Origin: Neorhizobium populisoli | GTDB taxonomy: Bacteria > Pseudomonadota > Alphaproteobacteria > Rhizobiales > Rhizobiaceae | Assembly (NCBI RefSeq): GCF_019430945.1 | Contig: NZ_JAHYCB010000005.1 | Location: 186,001-250,000, forward strand | Reading direction: 5' to 3' | DNA: 64,000 nucleotides | Shown here: piece by piece, positions 1 to 8,460 of the stretch | How the letters are laid out: every line of letters begins with the position of its first letter | Position numbering within the stretch: position 1 is the stretch's first letter | The notes under the pieces: model-generated | Told to the model about the DNA's origin: nothing | Database searches by the model: none | What the model saw: the letters and a program-made list of their open reading frames with translations, nothing else | Position numbers and translations under genes: made by a program

Positions 1-287
1 GTATTCCCGGCGCGCCCGATGTGCCGACGATGACGGAGGCCGGCTATCCCATGGACCAGGTCGGCTGGTTCGCAATGATGGTTCCGTCGGCGACGCCGAA
101 GGAGATCGTCGACAAGATCAATGGCTGGACCAAGGAGGTGCTCGGCCAGGAAGACGTTAGAAAATTCGTGACCGACCAAGGTGGCGACATCTTCATCTCG
201 ACGCCGGCCGAAGGCCAGGAATACCTCAAGAAGGAGGTGGCCGCCTGGGCGGATTACGTCAAGATCGCCAACATTCCGCAGCAATGA
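1..287 (+). CDS. Tripartite tricarboxylate transporter substrate-binding protein (TctC/Bug family), C-terminal fragment
   Basis: Only the last 95 or so residues are present; the reading frame is open to the left edge (codons begin at position 3). The fragment opens with IPGAPDVPTMTEAGYP, the conserved 'PDVPTMxExGYP' segment of Bug-type periplasmic binding proteins, followed by VPSATPKEIVDKIN, also typical of that family's C-terminal lobe. Bug proteins bind carboxylates in the periplasm and deliver them to TctAB-type permeases; those genes must lie outside the window or elsewhere. The TGA stop is followed by about 265 bases before fixL, so it is not part of the fix operon. Family assignment is good; the substrate cannot be told. 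Confidence 0.85.
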   Translation, partial: IPGAPDVPTMTEAGYPMDQVGWFAMMVPSATPKEIVDKINGWTKEVLGQEDVRKFVTDQGGDIFISTPAEGQEYLKKEVAAWADYVKIANIPQQ

Positions 288-418
288 GACAAGGCTGTCA
301 TATTCGTCGCCTATCGCAACGACCGCGGCGTCTCGGCGCCGCTTTTCTTGATTTCGCGCCGCCGACAGCGATTGATACCAGAAATTGTGTGAACATCTTT
401 TTTAAACCGTATTCAAAC

Positions 419-432
419 TTGAAAATTGTCAA
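419..432 (+). promoter_or_regulatory. FixK/FNR-type box upstream of fixL
   Basis: TTGA-AAATTG-TCAA is an exact match to the TTGA-N6-TCAA core bound by FixK/FNR proteins. If it acts as a class II site centred near -41.5, transcription would start around position 467. That is downstream of the ATG at 460 and upstream of the ATG at 553, so it also supports the later fixL start. A FixK homologue is encoded 2.8 kb downstream, which suggests feedback on fixLJ. Confidence 0.6.
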
Positions 433-552
433 TTCCGACATTGGACGGCGCACCGTCTCATGCTAGAAAATGTTCCAGGACAGGGGTGTCAGGTTTCGCA
501 TGCGCAATCCGCTGAGGTTTTCCCGCAAGACGATCGGTATCAGGTGGTTGCT

Positions 553-2070
553 ATGACACCTCGGACGATCGGCGAAAGGACGGATGAATTCATCCAGTCC
601 TTCCTCAATCGTCGGATTTCCGCCGTCGAGGTTTATTCGATTGCGACCGCCAGCATCCTGATCGCCTTCGTACTTCGCTTCGCGCTGCACGGCTGGCTGG
701 ATGACCGCGCCACCTTCACCTTCTTCATTCCGCCGATCCTGATCGCAGCCGTCATCGGCGGCATGCGGGCATCGCTTTTCACCGTCGCGCTGGCCGTACT
801 CGCGTCATACACCATCAAGCAGTTTACCGTCCGCGGCGCCGAACTGACCGAGATGCTGGTGATCGCCATTGTCGGCATCGCCATCGCCTTGATCGGTGAG
901 ATGCTGCACTCCGCCCGCAAGGCGATCGCCAAGGCCCAGGCACGCGCCGATTCCCGCGAGGCACATCTGCGCTCCGCTCTCGACACGGTACAGGATGCCA
1001 GCATCGTCAGCACCCGCGACGGCACGATTGTCTCGTTCAACGCTGCAGCCGTCCGCCAGTTCGGCTATTCGGAGGACGAGGTCGTTGGCCGCAATCTGCG
1101 CATGCTGATGCCGGACCCATATCAGAAGGAGCACGACGGCTATCTGGAGCGCTACCACCGGACCGGCGAAAAGCGCATCATCGGCACGGACCGCGTCGTC
1201 GTCGGCAAGCGCAAGGACGGCTCCACTTTTCCCATGCAGCTTGCGGTGGGCGAAAGCCGCTCCGGCAACGAGACCTTCTTCACCGGATTCGTTCGTGACC
1301 TGACCGAACGTGAGGAGTCGGCCGCCCGCCTTCAGGAAGTCCAGGGCGAACTCGCCCGCCTCGCCCGCCTCAACGAAATGGGTGAAATGGCGTCGACGCT
1401 GGCCCACGAACTGAACCAGCCGCTGTCGGCGATTTCCAACTACGTGCATGGCTGCGCGCGGCTGCTGCGCGACATGGACGAGCCGCTTGCCGTGCGCATG
1501 CGCGAAGCACTGCAGGAAACTGCCAACCAATCGCTTCGTGCCGGCCAGATCATCAAGCATCTGCGCGAATTCGTGACCAAGGGCGAGACCGACAAGTCTC
1601 CGGAAAATATCCGTCATCTCGTCGAGGAGGCCGGCGCGCTGGCGCTCGTCGGCTCCCGCGAAAAGGGTGTGCGGACGATCTTCGAATTCGCGCCTGCCCC
1701 TGAAATTGTCATCGCCGACCGCATCCAGGTCCAGCAGGTGCTGACCAATCTGATGCGCAATGCCATCGAAGCCATGCGCGACAGCAAGCGACGCGAGCTG
1801 ATCGTACGCACGGTACACGAAGACGCCGATACGATGGCGGTCGTCGTCGCCGACACTGGTCCGGGTATTTCGGAAGAAATTGCTGAACAGCTTTTTAAGC
1901 CGTTTGTCACTACAAAGGCAGGTGGCATGGGGATAGGCCTATCCATCTCGAAGCGCATCGTCGAATCGCATGGAGGCGAGATGACGGTTTCCCGCAACGA
2001 GGCTGGCGGCGCGACCTTCCGTTTCACTCTTCCCGTAGACAAGGAGGAACGAGAGAATGCAGTCGAGTGA
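553..2070 (+). CDS. fixL: Oxygen-sensing haem PAS histidine kinase FixL
   Basis: Membrane histidine kinase that senses O2 through haem and phosphorylates FixJ when oxygen is low. From ATG 553 it is 505 residues. About four hydrophobic segments lie in residues 30-120. A PAS domain follows, with the haem-ligand His in EHDGY at residue 194 and the haem-pocket Arg at 214 (IIGTDR). The H-box [14 protein letters not shown] has its phospho-accepting His at 285, and the ATPase domain has N ([10 protein letters not shown]), G1 (DTGPGI) and G2 ([10 protein letters not shown]) boxes. Length, His194 and His285 coincide with the Sinorhizobium meliloti FixL numbering. I chose 553 over the upstream ATG at 460 for this reason and because AGGTGG lies five bases before it. 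The end overlaps fixJ by 14 bases. Confidence 0.93.
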   Translation: MTPRTIGERTDEFIQSFLNRRISAVEVYSIATASILIAFVLRFALHGWLDDRATFTFFIPPILIAAVIGGMRASLFTVALAVLASYTIKQFTVRGAELTEMLVIAIVGIAIALIGEMLHSARKAIAKAQARADSREAHLRSALDTVQDASIVSTRDGTIVSFNAAAVRQFGYSEDEVVGRNLRMLMPDPYQKEHDGYLERYHRTGEKRIIGTDRVVVGKRKDGSTFPMQLAVGESRSGNETFFTGFVRDLTEREESAARLQEVQGELARLARLNEMGEMASTLAHELNQPLSAISNYVHGCARLLRDMDEPLAVRMREALQETANQSLRAGQIIKHLREFVTKGETDKSPENIRHLVEEAGALALVGSREKGVRTIFEFAPAPEIVIADRIQVQQVLTNLMRNAIEAMRDSKRRELIVRTVHEDADTMAVVVADTGPGISEEIAEQLFKPFVTTKAGGMGIGLSISKRIVESHGGEMTVSRNEAGGATFRFTLPVDKEERENAVE

Positions 2071-2677
2071 CTATACGGTACATATCGTCGATGACGAGGA
2101 ACCTGTCCGAAAGTCTCTCGCTTTCATGCTGACGATGAACGGCTTTGCCGTTCGTATCCATGAAACGGCTGCTTCCTTCCTGCAGTTCGCGCCAAATGCC
2201 CGCAATGCAGTGCTCGTAACCGATCTGCGCATGCCCGATATCAGTGGCCTTGAGCTTATCCGCCGGCTCGCCACGGCCAAGCTGAAAATACCCGCGATCG
2301 TCATTACCGGTCACGGCGACGTCCCGCTGGCGGTGGAGGCGATGAAAGCCGGCGCCGTCGATTTCATCGAAAAGCCGTTCGAAGACACCGTGATCATCGA
2401 TGCGATCCAGCGCGCAGGCGAAAACCTTACGGAAAAATCTACTGAAGTCGACGATATGACGGAAGTGCTTTCAAGGCTTGAAAGCCTGAGCGACCGCGAG
2501 CGCCAGGTGCTGGCGGCGGTCGTCGCAGGCCTGCCGAACAAGTCGATCGCCTACGACCTCGACATCAGCCCGCGCACGGTGGAAGTGCATCGCGCCAACG
2601 TCATGACCAAGATGAAGGCGAAGAGCCTGCCGCAACTTGTCCGCATGGCGATCTCGGCGGGTTTTACCCTGCATTGA
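2057..2677 (+). CDS. fixJ: Response regulator FixJ
   Basis: 206-residue NarL/LuxR-type response regulator, partner of FixL. The N-terminal receiver has the acidic pair VDDE (residues 11-14), phospho-acceptor Asp56 in TDLRMPD, the Thr of ITGHGD and the Lys of IEKPF. After a linker at about 125-140 comes a LuxR helix-turn-helix with [20 protein letters not shown] and [20 protein letters not shown] stands nine bases before the ATG, and the gene overlaps the fixL end, so the two are translationally coupled. Phosphorylated FixJ normally activates fixK; a matching site lies before the fixK gene here. Confidence 0.93.
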   Translation: MQSSDYTVHIVDDEEPVRKSLAFMLTMNGFAVRIHETAASFLQFAPNARNAVLVTDLRMPDISGLELIRRLATAKLKIPAIVITGHGDVPLAVEAMKAGAVDFIEKPFEDTVIIDAIQRAGENLTEKSTEVDDMTEVLSRLESLSDRERQVLAAVVAGLPNKSIAYDLDISPRTVEVHRANVMTKMKAKSLPQLVRMAISAGFTLH

Positions 2678-2683
2678 GAGGCC

Positions 2684-2720
2684 TACCAGAATTTATTGGT
2701 AATTTCTTGATCTAGCGCAA
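2684..2720 (+). promoter_or_regulatory. Possible FixK/FixJ-controlled promoter region before the receiver-only gene
   Basis: The 92-base gap after fixJ contains an inverted repeat TACCA/TGGTA (2684-2701), a FixJ-like half GTAATTTC (about 2699-2706) and TTGATCTAGCGCAA at 2707-2720. The last matches the FixK consensus TTGAT-N4-ATCAA in the left half and three of four core bases of the right half. It is weaker than the box before fixL. It could give the downstream small gene its own microaerobic promoter. Confidence 0.35.
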
Positions 2721-2769
2721 AGCGCACCCCCTTCCCGAATGACTACATCTGTGGCTCAAGCGGCTCCGC

Positions 2770-3141
2770 ATGGCCCCCACCCAAACGGGAAGTTCTGTGT
2801 TATCACCGTCAAGAACCATCGCCGTCATTGCTCCGGACCTCGGTCTGCGACAGGCTTTGACGTTCGCGCTCGAGGTCGAGGGCTTCACGGTCCACGCCTA
2901 TGCGGACTGGTGCAGCGACACGATCCTGGCTTCGTCCACATTCTGCTTCGTGGTAGACGATCAGGTGGTGCGGGCATGCGACGATGCCCGACAGGATCTG
3001 CTTCACACGACACGTGCTGTGATTCTGTTGACGGATGGCATCTCGGAGCCGCTGAACGAAAGCCCAGGCGTCGCTCTGGCCAAGCCCTTCGAGGGCGCCG
3101 AACTGGTACGCATGGTGCGCGACTTCGCGCTTGCCGCGTAA
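2770..3141 (+). CDS. Stand-alone receiver (REC) domain protein between fixJ and fixK
   Basis: 123 residues with the CheY-like fold order and no output domain. Strand 1 is TIAVIAPD, with a single acidic residue (Asp23) in place of the usual pair. The probable phospho-acceptor Asp is in FCFVVDDQV (63/64), the strand-4 Thr is in VILLTDG, and the conserved Lys-Pro is in ALAKPF (105-106). The incomplete acidic pocket suggests weak or unusual phosphorylation. Its position inside a fixLJ-fixK cluster suggests a modulator of the FixL-FixJ phosphorelay, analogous in role to the small FixL inhibitor FixT of S. meliloti, but I cannot show homology to FixT. No strong Shine-Dalgarno precedes ATG 2770; GTG 2797, with GGAAG upstream, is an alternative start. 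Confidence 0.72.
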   Translation: MAPTQTGSSVLSPSRTIAVIAPDLGLRQALTFALEVEGFTVHAYADWCSDTILASSTFCFVVDDQVVRACDDARQDLLHTTRAVILLTDGISEPLNESPGVALAKPFEGAELVRMVRDFALAA

Positions 3142-3168
3142 TCAAAAAATCCTTTTCTACCAGTCACC

Positions 3169-3185
3169 TACGTAAATACCCGTAG
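3169..3185 (+). promoter_or_regulatory. FixJ-like binding site upstream of fixK
   Basis: TACGTAAATACCCGTAG resembles the FixJ operator of the S. meliloti fixK promoter as I remember it (TAAGTAATTTCCCTTA-type): about 13 of 17 positions agree. It ends about 68 bases before the fixK start codon, a sensible distance for a FixJ-activated promoter. The reference site is from memory, so the match needs a proper alignment. Confidence 0.5.
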
Positions 3186-3253
3186 TGATACAACCGAATT
3201 TTCCCGCACCGCGTCTTGAGGCATCTTGAGATCACTGAAGGGGAGATTTCGAG

Positions 3254-3907
3254 ATGCAGACCAGCACCGCCTTTGTCACCGAGAAAGAGCTCGCACCGGC
3301 CCGTCCGATGGCGCTTCATTCTCCGAGTGCCGGCTTTGCCCGTCCGCAGCCGATCATCACCTTCAATGCCGGCGCGGAAATCTACGCCCCCGGCGACAAG
3401 GCAACTTCTTACTATCATGTAGAATTCGGCGCAGTGCGTATTCATCGCCTGTTGTCGGACGGACGGCGCCAAGTCATCGCCTTCCATCTGGCCGGAGAAA
3501 CGTTCGGGTTCGAGGCGGACCGCACCCACAGCTTCTTCGCCGAAGCCATTACCCAGGCAGGCCTGCGCACGATCGCCCGTCCGGCGAACGACGAAGCCTC
3601 GCCGGAAATGCTCTCCCTGGCGCTGCGCGGCATGATGCGTGCCCAGGAGCATATCATGATGATCGGCCGGCAGACCGCCGTTGAACGGATTGCCGGCTTC
3701 CTTCTCGACATGGCGGAACGCCAGGGCGGGCTGGAACACTTTGACCTTCCCATGACCCGGCTGGACATAGCCGACTACCTTGGCCTGACGATCGAAACAG
3801 TCTCTCGCGTTTTCGCGAAGCTGCGCGCGTCCGGCCTGATCAAACTGCGGAGCATTCGTTGCGTCGAAATTAGCAAGCACGAAGCGCTCGGCAGCCTCTG
3901 CGCATGA
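3254..3907 (+). CDS. fixK: Crp/Fnr-family transcription factor FixK
   Basis: 217 residues. The N-terminal two thirds form a cAMP-binding-like beta roll (IITFNAGAEIYAPGDKATSYYHVEFG at 33-58). The C-terminal winged helix contains MTRLDIADYLGLTIETVSRVF, whose recognition helix E-T-V-S-R is the FNR/FixK type that reads TTGAT half-sites. The cysteine cluster that holds an Fe-S centre in FNR is absent, so this is FixK-like and not a direct O2 sensor. GGGGAGAT lies upstream of the ATG. It is presumably activated by FixJ and in turn controls TTGA-N6-TCAA promoters such as the one before fixL. Confidence 0.9.
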   Translation: MQTSTAFVTEKELAPARPMALHSPSAGFARPQPIITFNAGAEIYAPGDKATSYYHVEFGAVRIHRLLSDGRRQVIAFHLAGETFGFEADRTHSFFAEAITQAGLRTIARPANDEASPEMLSLALRGMMRAQEHIMMIGRQTAVERIAGFLLDMAERQGGLEHFDLPMTRLDIADYLGLTIETVSRVFAKLRASGLIKLRSIRCVEISKHEALGSLCA

Positions 3908-4003
3908 CATGAAGCAGCAGCAATACCCCGGCGAACCTCCTGTCACCCGCCGGTCTTAGAAGTGCATGCAGATCTCCTATTGATTTTCTCCTCCCCCTGT
4001 CAG

Positions 4004-4033
4004 CGGCAGGTCGTCTCCCCCGACGGCCTGCCG
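4004..4033 (+). terminator. Strong hairpin downstream of fixK
   Basis: A 12-bp stem with one G-U pair (CGGCAGGTCGTC with GACGGCCTGCCG) and a 6-base loop. No clear T-run follows, only TTGGCATTT. It is about 97 bases past the fixK stop and before the GntR promoter, so it could end or attenuate the fix transcript. Confidence 0.4.
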
Positions 4034-4086
4034 TTGGCATTTCAGCATTATCTGTAGGATTAAGAGCCGCTCGCCAGTACGGAAGC

Positions 4087-4114
4087 TTGACGATATATCC
4101 ATTGAGATATATCG
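4087..4114 (+). promoter_or_regulatory. Promoter and palindromic operator of the GntR gene
   Basis: TTGACG at 4087-4092 could be a -35 element. It runs into an inverted repeat, CGATATATC - 6 bases - GATATATCG (4091-4114), each arm of which contains the palindrome GATATATC. The position in the core promoter of a GntR gene points to autorepression. Confidence 0.45.
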
Positions 4115-4156
4115 ATTGTCAGAAGCTGGAATTCCCGGCTGTAGCGAGCAGACCAG

Positions 4157-4828
4157 ATGACCATCCTTGGAATGAACATCGTGCCGGAGACGCTTCTCCG
4201 TCAGAAAGTCACCGAAGCCATCCGCGCCTCGATCGCGGCCGGCAATCTGACGCCCGGCCAGAAGCTGGTGGAGCGCGAGATTTGCGGCGAGCTGGGGATC
4301 AGCCGCACGGTATTGCGCGAGGCGCTGCAGCATCTGGAGGCGGAAGGCCTGATCGTCAACCGTTCCCGCCGTGGCCGCTCGGTCGTCAACATCGGTCGCC
4401 GCGAAGCCAAGGAAATCTATGAGGTACGCCGGACGCTGGAAGGCATGATCGGCAAGGGTTTTGCCGAGAACGCCACCGCCGTACAGATCAACAAGCTGAA
4501 ATCCTTCCTGCAATCGATGCGCAACCGCGAACCGCGCGACGTCTTCGCCGCCGAAGCTCAGTTCTTCACCATGATGCGCGAGAATTGCGGCAATCAGGTC
4601 GCCGCCGATTTCGCCCGCCAGCTGGACGGCCGCGTCATGATCTTGAAGCAAATGTCGAATTTCCAGAACATTTCCTACGCCGAACGGCTCGAAGAACTTG
4701 GCGAAATCGTCAAGGCGATCGAAACCTGCAACGGCCTTGTTGCTGGCGAACTCTGCATGAAACGGATCGAACGGCTTGCCGAAGGCGTCGTCAATCTGAT
4801 CGACGAGCCCGAAGCTCTCGCCTCCTGA
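4157..4828 (+). CDS. GntR-family transcriptional regulator, FCD (FadR-like) subfamily
   Basis: 223 residues. The N-terminal winged helix spans about residues 10-75, with GQKLVEREICGELGISRTVLREALQHLEAEGL, the usual GntR pattern. The C-terminal all-helical FCD ligand domain begins near ELR-like IYEVRRTLEGM (90-100). FCD regulators normally bind small carboxylates and repress nearby catabolic genes. The gene stands alone between fixK and the convergent cutC gene. Its targets cannot be assigned by position. A palindrome sits in its own promoter. Confidence 0.85.
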   Translation: MTILGMNIVPETLLRQKVTEAIRASIAAGNLTPGQKLVEREICGELGISRTVLREALQHLEAEGLIVNRSRRGRSVVNIGRREAKEIYEVRRTLEGMIGKGFAENATAVQINKLKSFLQSMRNREPRDVFAAEAQFFTMMRENCGNQVAADFARQLDGRVMILKQMSNFQNISYAERLEELGEIVKAIETCNGLVAGELCMKRIERLAEGVVNLIDEPEALAS

Positions 4829-4840
4829 CGCAACGGGCCT

Positions 4841-5602
4841 TCAGTGCCCGGAGCCGATCTCGTCGAGAATGCCGCGGATTTTCTGCACGATCTCGCTATC
4901 CGTGACATAGGAAAACGGCGCCTGGAAACCGAAATCGATGGCGCGACGGTCGGTGCTTTCCACCTGCTTGCGGCATGAACCGTGGATTTCGTGCACGCCG
5001 GTCTCACGCACCATGCGCTCGACATTGCCGAGATTGACGCCACCGCCCGGCATGATGGACATGCGGTCGCCGGCCCGGATCGTCAATTGCTTGATCAGGT
5101 CGATGCCTTCTGAACCCGTCACCTTGAGCCCGGACGTCAGGATGCGCTCGACTCCTAGGTCGATTGCCTGCTCCAGCGCGATGAACGGATCGGGCACCAG
5201 ATCAAAGGCCCGGTGCAGGGTCACTCCGAGCCCTTCGGCCCGCTTCATAAGCCGCTTGAGCATGTTGAGATCAAGCGTCATGTCGGGCCGGCTTGCACCG
5301 ATCACCACGCCGGCCAGCCCCATCGCCCGCACGGCATCGATATCGGCCAGCATCGCCGCTTCGTTGTCGGCATCGAAGATGAAATTGCCGGCGCGCGGCC
5401 GGATGATCGCATAAACAGGAATCGGGGCACGCGCCGCCAGCGCCATCATGCCGGGCGGCGGCGTCAGGCCACCGAGATCGAGCGCGGCGCAAAGCTCGAT
5501 ACGGTTCGCGCCGCCGGCAATCGCCGCAGCAAGTCCTTCCGGACTATCCACGCAGACTTCGAGCAGGATCGACAAATCAAATTCCTCTATGGCCAGCGCC
5601 AT
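4841..5602 (-). CDS. cutC: CutC family TIM-barrel protein
   Basis: 253 residues from ATG 5602. It shows the CutC signature blocks: LLEVCVDSPEGLAAAIAGGA near the N terminus, NRIELCAALDLGGLTPP, IIRPRAGNF, VVIGASRPD, LHRAFDLVPDP and MPGGGVN. CutC was named for copper homeostasis in E. coli, but its enzymatic role is unsettled and in many alphaproteobacteria the gene sits beside sugar-kinase genes, as here. The open frame extends to 5659, but the conserved protein begins at 5602. That start overlaps the upstream ROK kinase gene by 26 bases, consistent with one operon. Confidence 0.85.
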   Translation of the reverse strand: MALAIEEFDLSILLEVCVDSPEGLAAAIAGGANRIELCAALDLGGLTPPPGMMALAARAPIPVYAIIRPRAGNFIFDADNEAAMLADIDAVRAMGLAGVVIGASRPDMTLDLNMLKRLMKRAEGLGVTLHRAFDLVPDPFIALEQAIDLGVERILTSGLKVTGSEGIDLIKQLTIRAGDRMSIMPGGGVNLGNVERMVRETGVHEIHGSCRKQVESTDRRAIDFGFQAPFSYVTDSEIVQKIRGILDEIGSGH

Positions 5603-6590
5603 TTTCACGGCGCTCGATACTCTGATGCCCGAGCACGGCGGCGCCCACAAGGCCGCCATCCTCCTGCCGAAGCGCCGGCGTCACCAACGCGGAATCGAAG
5701 CGGTTCAGGATGCGTTTTCTGACGGCTATATCCAATGCTTCGATCAATGGCGTGACAGATGCAAGCCCTCCGCCGACCGGAACGATGGATGCGCCGGTAA
5801 CATTCACCGACAGCGCCAGCGGATCGGCGATCAGCTCGAGCCAGAGCGCAACAGTTTTCGCTGCCCTCGCCTCGCCCGTCTGCCAGTCTTCCAGGATGCG
5901 ATAGCTCGTTTCTTCGCAGCCATATAGGAAATGGTGTAGCCGCTCGATGCCGCGCGCGCCGCCCACCGTATCGGCACAGCCGGTCTGGCCGCAACCGCAG
6001 GAGAAGCGCGGGATGTGCAGCGTCTCGCCATCGAGCTCGACGGTCGTGTTGATGATCGGCCCATGGCCCCACTCGCCGGTCACGCCGCCGGCGCCGCGCA
6101 CCAGCCGGCCGTCGATCGCCAGCCCGCCGCCGATACCGGTGCCCATGATGGCGCAGAAGACCACCGAATGGCCTTTGCCCACCCCTTCATTGGCTTCCGC
6201 CAGGGTCAGGCAGTCGGCATCGTTTGCAGCCAGAACCGACCGACCGAGAATGGCCGACAACTCTTCGCCGATCCGTCGCCCCGTAATGCAGGGAATATTG
6301 GCCGACGTGGCGACACCGTCGCGCGGATCGATCAGGCCGGCAATCGACAGCGCCAGCGGCGAATCCGGATCACCCTTCGATGCATGACGCTCGATCAACA
6401 TGGCGAGTGAGGAGGCAAGTCCATTCCAATCCCCGGCAGGCGTCGCGACCTTTTCCAGCGTCATCAGCTCGCCCGGCGAAGGCGATACCGCGAATTTCAT
6501 GAACGAGCCGCCGATATCGACGCAGAAGACCGGCCGCGCAGTTTCGAAGCCAGAAGGGATCGGGCGGGACTGAATAACGGCACCGCTCAT
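5577..6590 (-). CDS. ROK-family sugar kinase
   Basis: 337 residues. The phosphate-binding motif is CVDIGGSFMKFAV (23-35), the catalytic Asp lies in LAANDADCLTLAEA, the second phosphate motif is MGTGIGGGLAIDG, and the ROK zinc site is EWGH together with CGCGQTGC. ROK kinases phosphorylate hexoses or N-acetyl-amino sugars; the substrate cannot be read directly. Its ATG overlaps the TGA of the upstream permease gene (ATGA). It is therefore co-transcribed with a peptide-type importer, and it faces a ROK repressor gene across the cluster. A sugar-containing imported molecule is a reasonable inference. Confidence 0.85.
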   Translation of the reverse strand: MSGAVIQSRPIPSGFETARPVFCVDIGGSFMKFAVSPSPGELMTLEKVATPAGDWNGLASSLAMLIERHASKGDPDSPLALSIAGLIDPRDGVATSANIPCITGRRIGEELSAILGRSVLAANDADCLTLAEANEGVGKGHSVVFCAIMGTGIGGGLAIDGRLVRGAGGVTGEWGHGPIINTTVELDGETLHIPRFSCGCGQTGCADTVGGARGIERLHHFLYGCEETSYRILEDWQTGEARAAKTVALWLELIADPLALSVNVTGASIVPVGGGLASVTPLIEALDIAVRKRILNRFDSALVTPALRQEDGGLVGAAVLGHQSIERRENGAGHRGI

Positions 6591-7453
6591 CGACGCGGAT
6601 CCAGGAGGTCACGCAGCCCGTCGCCCAGGATGTTGAAGCCGAGCACGGTGATCATGATCGCCAGCCCCGGAAATAGCGACATCCAGATATTGAGACCGAG
6701 ATAGTTGCGCCCGTCGCTCATCATCGCCCCCCATTCCGGCAGCGGCGGCTGCGCGCCGAGGCCGAGGAAGGAAAGGCTTGCTGCCGAAAGGATGACGGTA
6801 CCGGCCGTCAGCGTCGACTGGACGATGATCGGTCCGATCGCGTTGCGCAGTATGTAATGCGTCATGATCCGCCGGCGCGAAATGCCGAGCGAATGGGCCG
6901 CCTCGACATATTCCATATTCTTCAAACCGAGCGTCAGGTTGCGGCTGAGGCGGGCATAGACCGGCACCGAAAAGATTGCGATGGCGATCAACAGGTTGAT
7001 CAGGCTGGTGCCGAGCACGCTGACGATCAGGATGGCGAGTACGATGCCCGGAAAGGCGAACAGGATATCCATCGTCCACATGATCGCCTGGTCGACATAA
7101 CGGCCGCTCATGCCGGACAGGATGCCGAGCGGCACCCCGACGGCAACCGCGAGCCCGACGGCGAGCACCACCTCCAGCAGCGAGATACGCGCCCCGTAAA
7201 TGACGCGGGTGAAGATGTCGCGACCGTTGTCATCCGTGCCGAAAGGATGCGCCCAGGATGGCGGCTCCATCGTTGCCAACAAATCCTGTACGTAAGGGTC
7301 GGCCGGCGCGATCAGCGGCGCAAAGATCGCCGCTAGTACGATGACGCCGATCAGTAGCCCGCCGAGGGTGATGCTGCGATGAGCGGCGGCCCAGCGCAAA
7401 CCACGCAGGATGGCGGGCCGGCGCGGCGCGATATCGGTTTCGATCGAGGCCAT
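6587..7453 (-). CDS. ABC importer permease, DppC/OppC type
   Basis: 288 residues from ATG 7453, which overlaps the stop of the preceding permease gene by one base (TGATG). The N-terminal transmembrane segment (ITLGGLLIGVIVLAAIFAPL) is followed by the periplasmic motif GTDDNGRDIFTRVIYGARIS of the DppC family. Further membrane helices and the EAA-type loop EAAHSLGISRRRIMTHYILRNA follow, where the ATPase docks. The open frame upstream of 7453 is arginine-rich antisense-like sequence and was excluded. No ATPase gene lies in this cluster, so the subunit must be supplied from elsewhere. Confidence 0.88.
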   Translation of the reverse strand: MASIETDIAPRRPAILRGLRWAAAHRSITLGGLLIGVIVLAAIFAPLIAPADPYVQDLLATMEPPSWAHPFGTDDNGRDIFTRVIYGARISLLEVVLAVGLAVAVGVPLGILSGMSGRYVDQAIMWTMDILFAFPGIVLAILIVSVLGTSLINLLIAIAIFSVPVYARLSRNLTLGLKNMEYVEAAHSLGISRRRIMTHYILRNAIGPIIVQSTLTAGTVILSAASLSFLGLGAQPPLPEWGAMMSDGRNYLGLNIWMSLFPGLAIMITVLGFNILGDGLRDLLDPRR

Positions 7454-8373
7454 CAGTCGAACCTTATCTTCGGGTTGAGGACGGCGATCAGCAGTTCCGC
7501 CAGGAAATTCATGATTACCACGCCGCTGACGGCGACCAGCGTCACGCCCTGAATGACCGGGTAGTCGCGATAGCGCACCGCATCGACGAGGAAACGCCCG
7601 ATCCCCGGCCAGTTGAAAACGGATTCGGTCACTACCGCGCCGCCCATCAAACTGCCGAAATTCAAGCCGACAATGGTGATGATCGGGATCAGCGCGTTGC
7701 GCAGCGCATGGCTCCAGTAGATGTTGCGCGGCAGGACGCCCTTGGCGTACGCGGTGCGGATATAATCCTGGCTCATCACCTCGATCATGCTGGACCGCGT
7801 CATGCGGGCGATGACCGCGGTCGGCAGGACGGCGAGCGTGATCGACGGCAAGATGAAACTCTTCCACGACGTAACACCAAGCAGCGGCAGCCAGCCGAGC
7901 TGGACGGAAAACGTATTCATCGCCATCAGCGCCAGCCAGAAATTGGCGATCGAAGCGCCGGCAATGGCGAGGATCATCACCGCCTGATCCGGCCAGCCAT
8001 GCCGGTAGATGGCAGCGATCATGCCGGCCGGCACGCCGATGCCAATCGCCAGCAGATAGGCGGTGATCGCAAGGCCGATAGTGAACGGCAGTCGCTCGGC
8101 AATCTCGGCAGTGACAGGCAGTTTCGACTTGATGGACGTGCCGAGATCACCACGCACCGCGCCATAGGCGAACGAGGCATATTGTTCCGGCAGGCTTCGG
8201 TCGAGGCCGAGCCGCGCCGTCATCGCATCGACCGCTTCCTGCGTTGCCTCCGGCCCCGCCATCAGCCGCGCCGGATCGCCCGGCAGCGCGCGGATCGCGA
8301 CGAAAACCAGCAGCGACACGCCAATCAGGATCAGCGGCAAAGCTAGTATTTTCTTGAGGATATAGGCTTTCAT
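7453..8373 (-). CDS. ABC importer permease, DppB/OppB type
   Basis: 306 residues from the ATG at 8373 (MKAYILKKILALPLILIGVS). It has the DppB hallmark RALPGDPARLMAGPEA in the first periplasmic loop, about six transmembrane helices, and the EAA loop TAYAKGVLPRNIYWSHALRNA. The TTG-initiated extension to 8415 is unlikely. It pairs with the DppC-like protein encoded next. A transcription terminator separates it from the upstream binding-protein gene. Confidence 0.88.
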   Translation of the reverse strand: MKAYILKKILALPLILIGVSLLVFVAIRALPGDPARLMAGPEATQEAVDAMTARLGLDRSLPEQYASFAYGAVRGDLGTSIKSKLPVTAEIAERLPFTIGLAITAYLLAIGIGVPAGMIAAIYRHGWPDQAVMILAIAGASIANFWLALMAMNTFSVQLGWLPLLGVTSWKSFILPSITLAVLPTAVIARMTRSSMIEVMSQDYIRTAYAKGVLPRNIYWSHALRNALIPIITIVGLNFGSLMGGAVVTESVFNWPGIGRFLVDAVRYRDYPVIQGVTLVAVSGVVIMNFLAELLIAVLNPKIRFD

Positions 8374-8422
8374 CCGCCGTCTGTCTCTTGGGCCTTGGAG
8401 GCCCGGTTCATTCAAAAGAAAA

Positions 8423-8448
8423 CGGCGGGCAGAATCCTCCGCCCGCCG
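8423..8448 (-). terminator. Terminator/attenuator between binding-protein and permease genes
   Basis: An 8-bp GC stem (CGGCGGGC/GCCCGCCG) with a 10-base loop. On the minus strand it is followed by TTTTCTTTTG. It lies just after the binding-protein stop and before the permease genes, the usual arrangement for making excess binding protein. Confidence 0.7.
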
Positions 8449-8460
8449 CCGATGACAATC

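Noticed and set aside
284..466. A 60-codon frame between the TctC fragment and fixL
   Set aside because: No ribosome site, overlaps the FixK box and the end of the previous gene, and has an unlikely composition.
460..552. Extension of fixL to the ATG at 460
   Set aside because: The 505-residue form from 553 reproduces S. meliloti FixL length and His194/His285 numbering, has a ribosome site, and lies downstream of the start predicted from the FixK box.
7454..7867. An N-terminal extension of the DppC-like permease, or a frameshifted fusion with DppB
   Set aside because: The extension is out of frame with the DppB gene, hydrophilic and Arg-rich. The DppC-like protein starts normally at 7453 with a one-base stop/start overlap.
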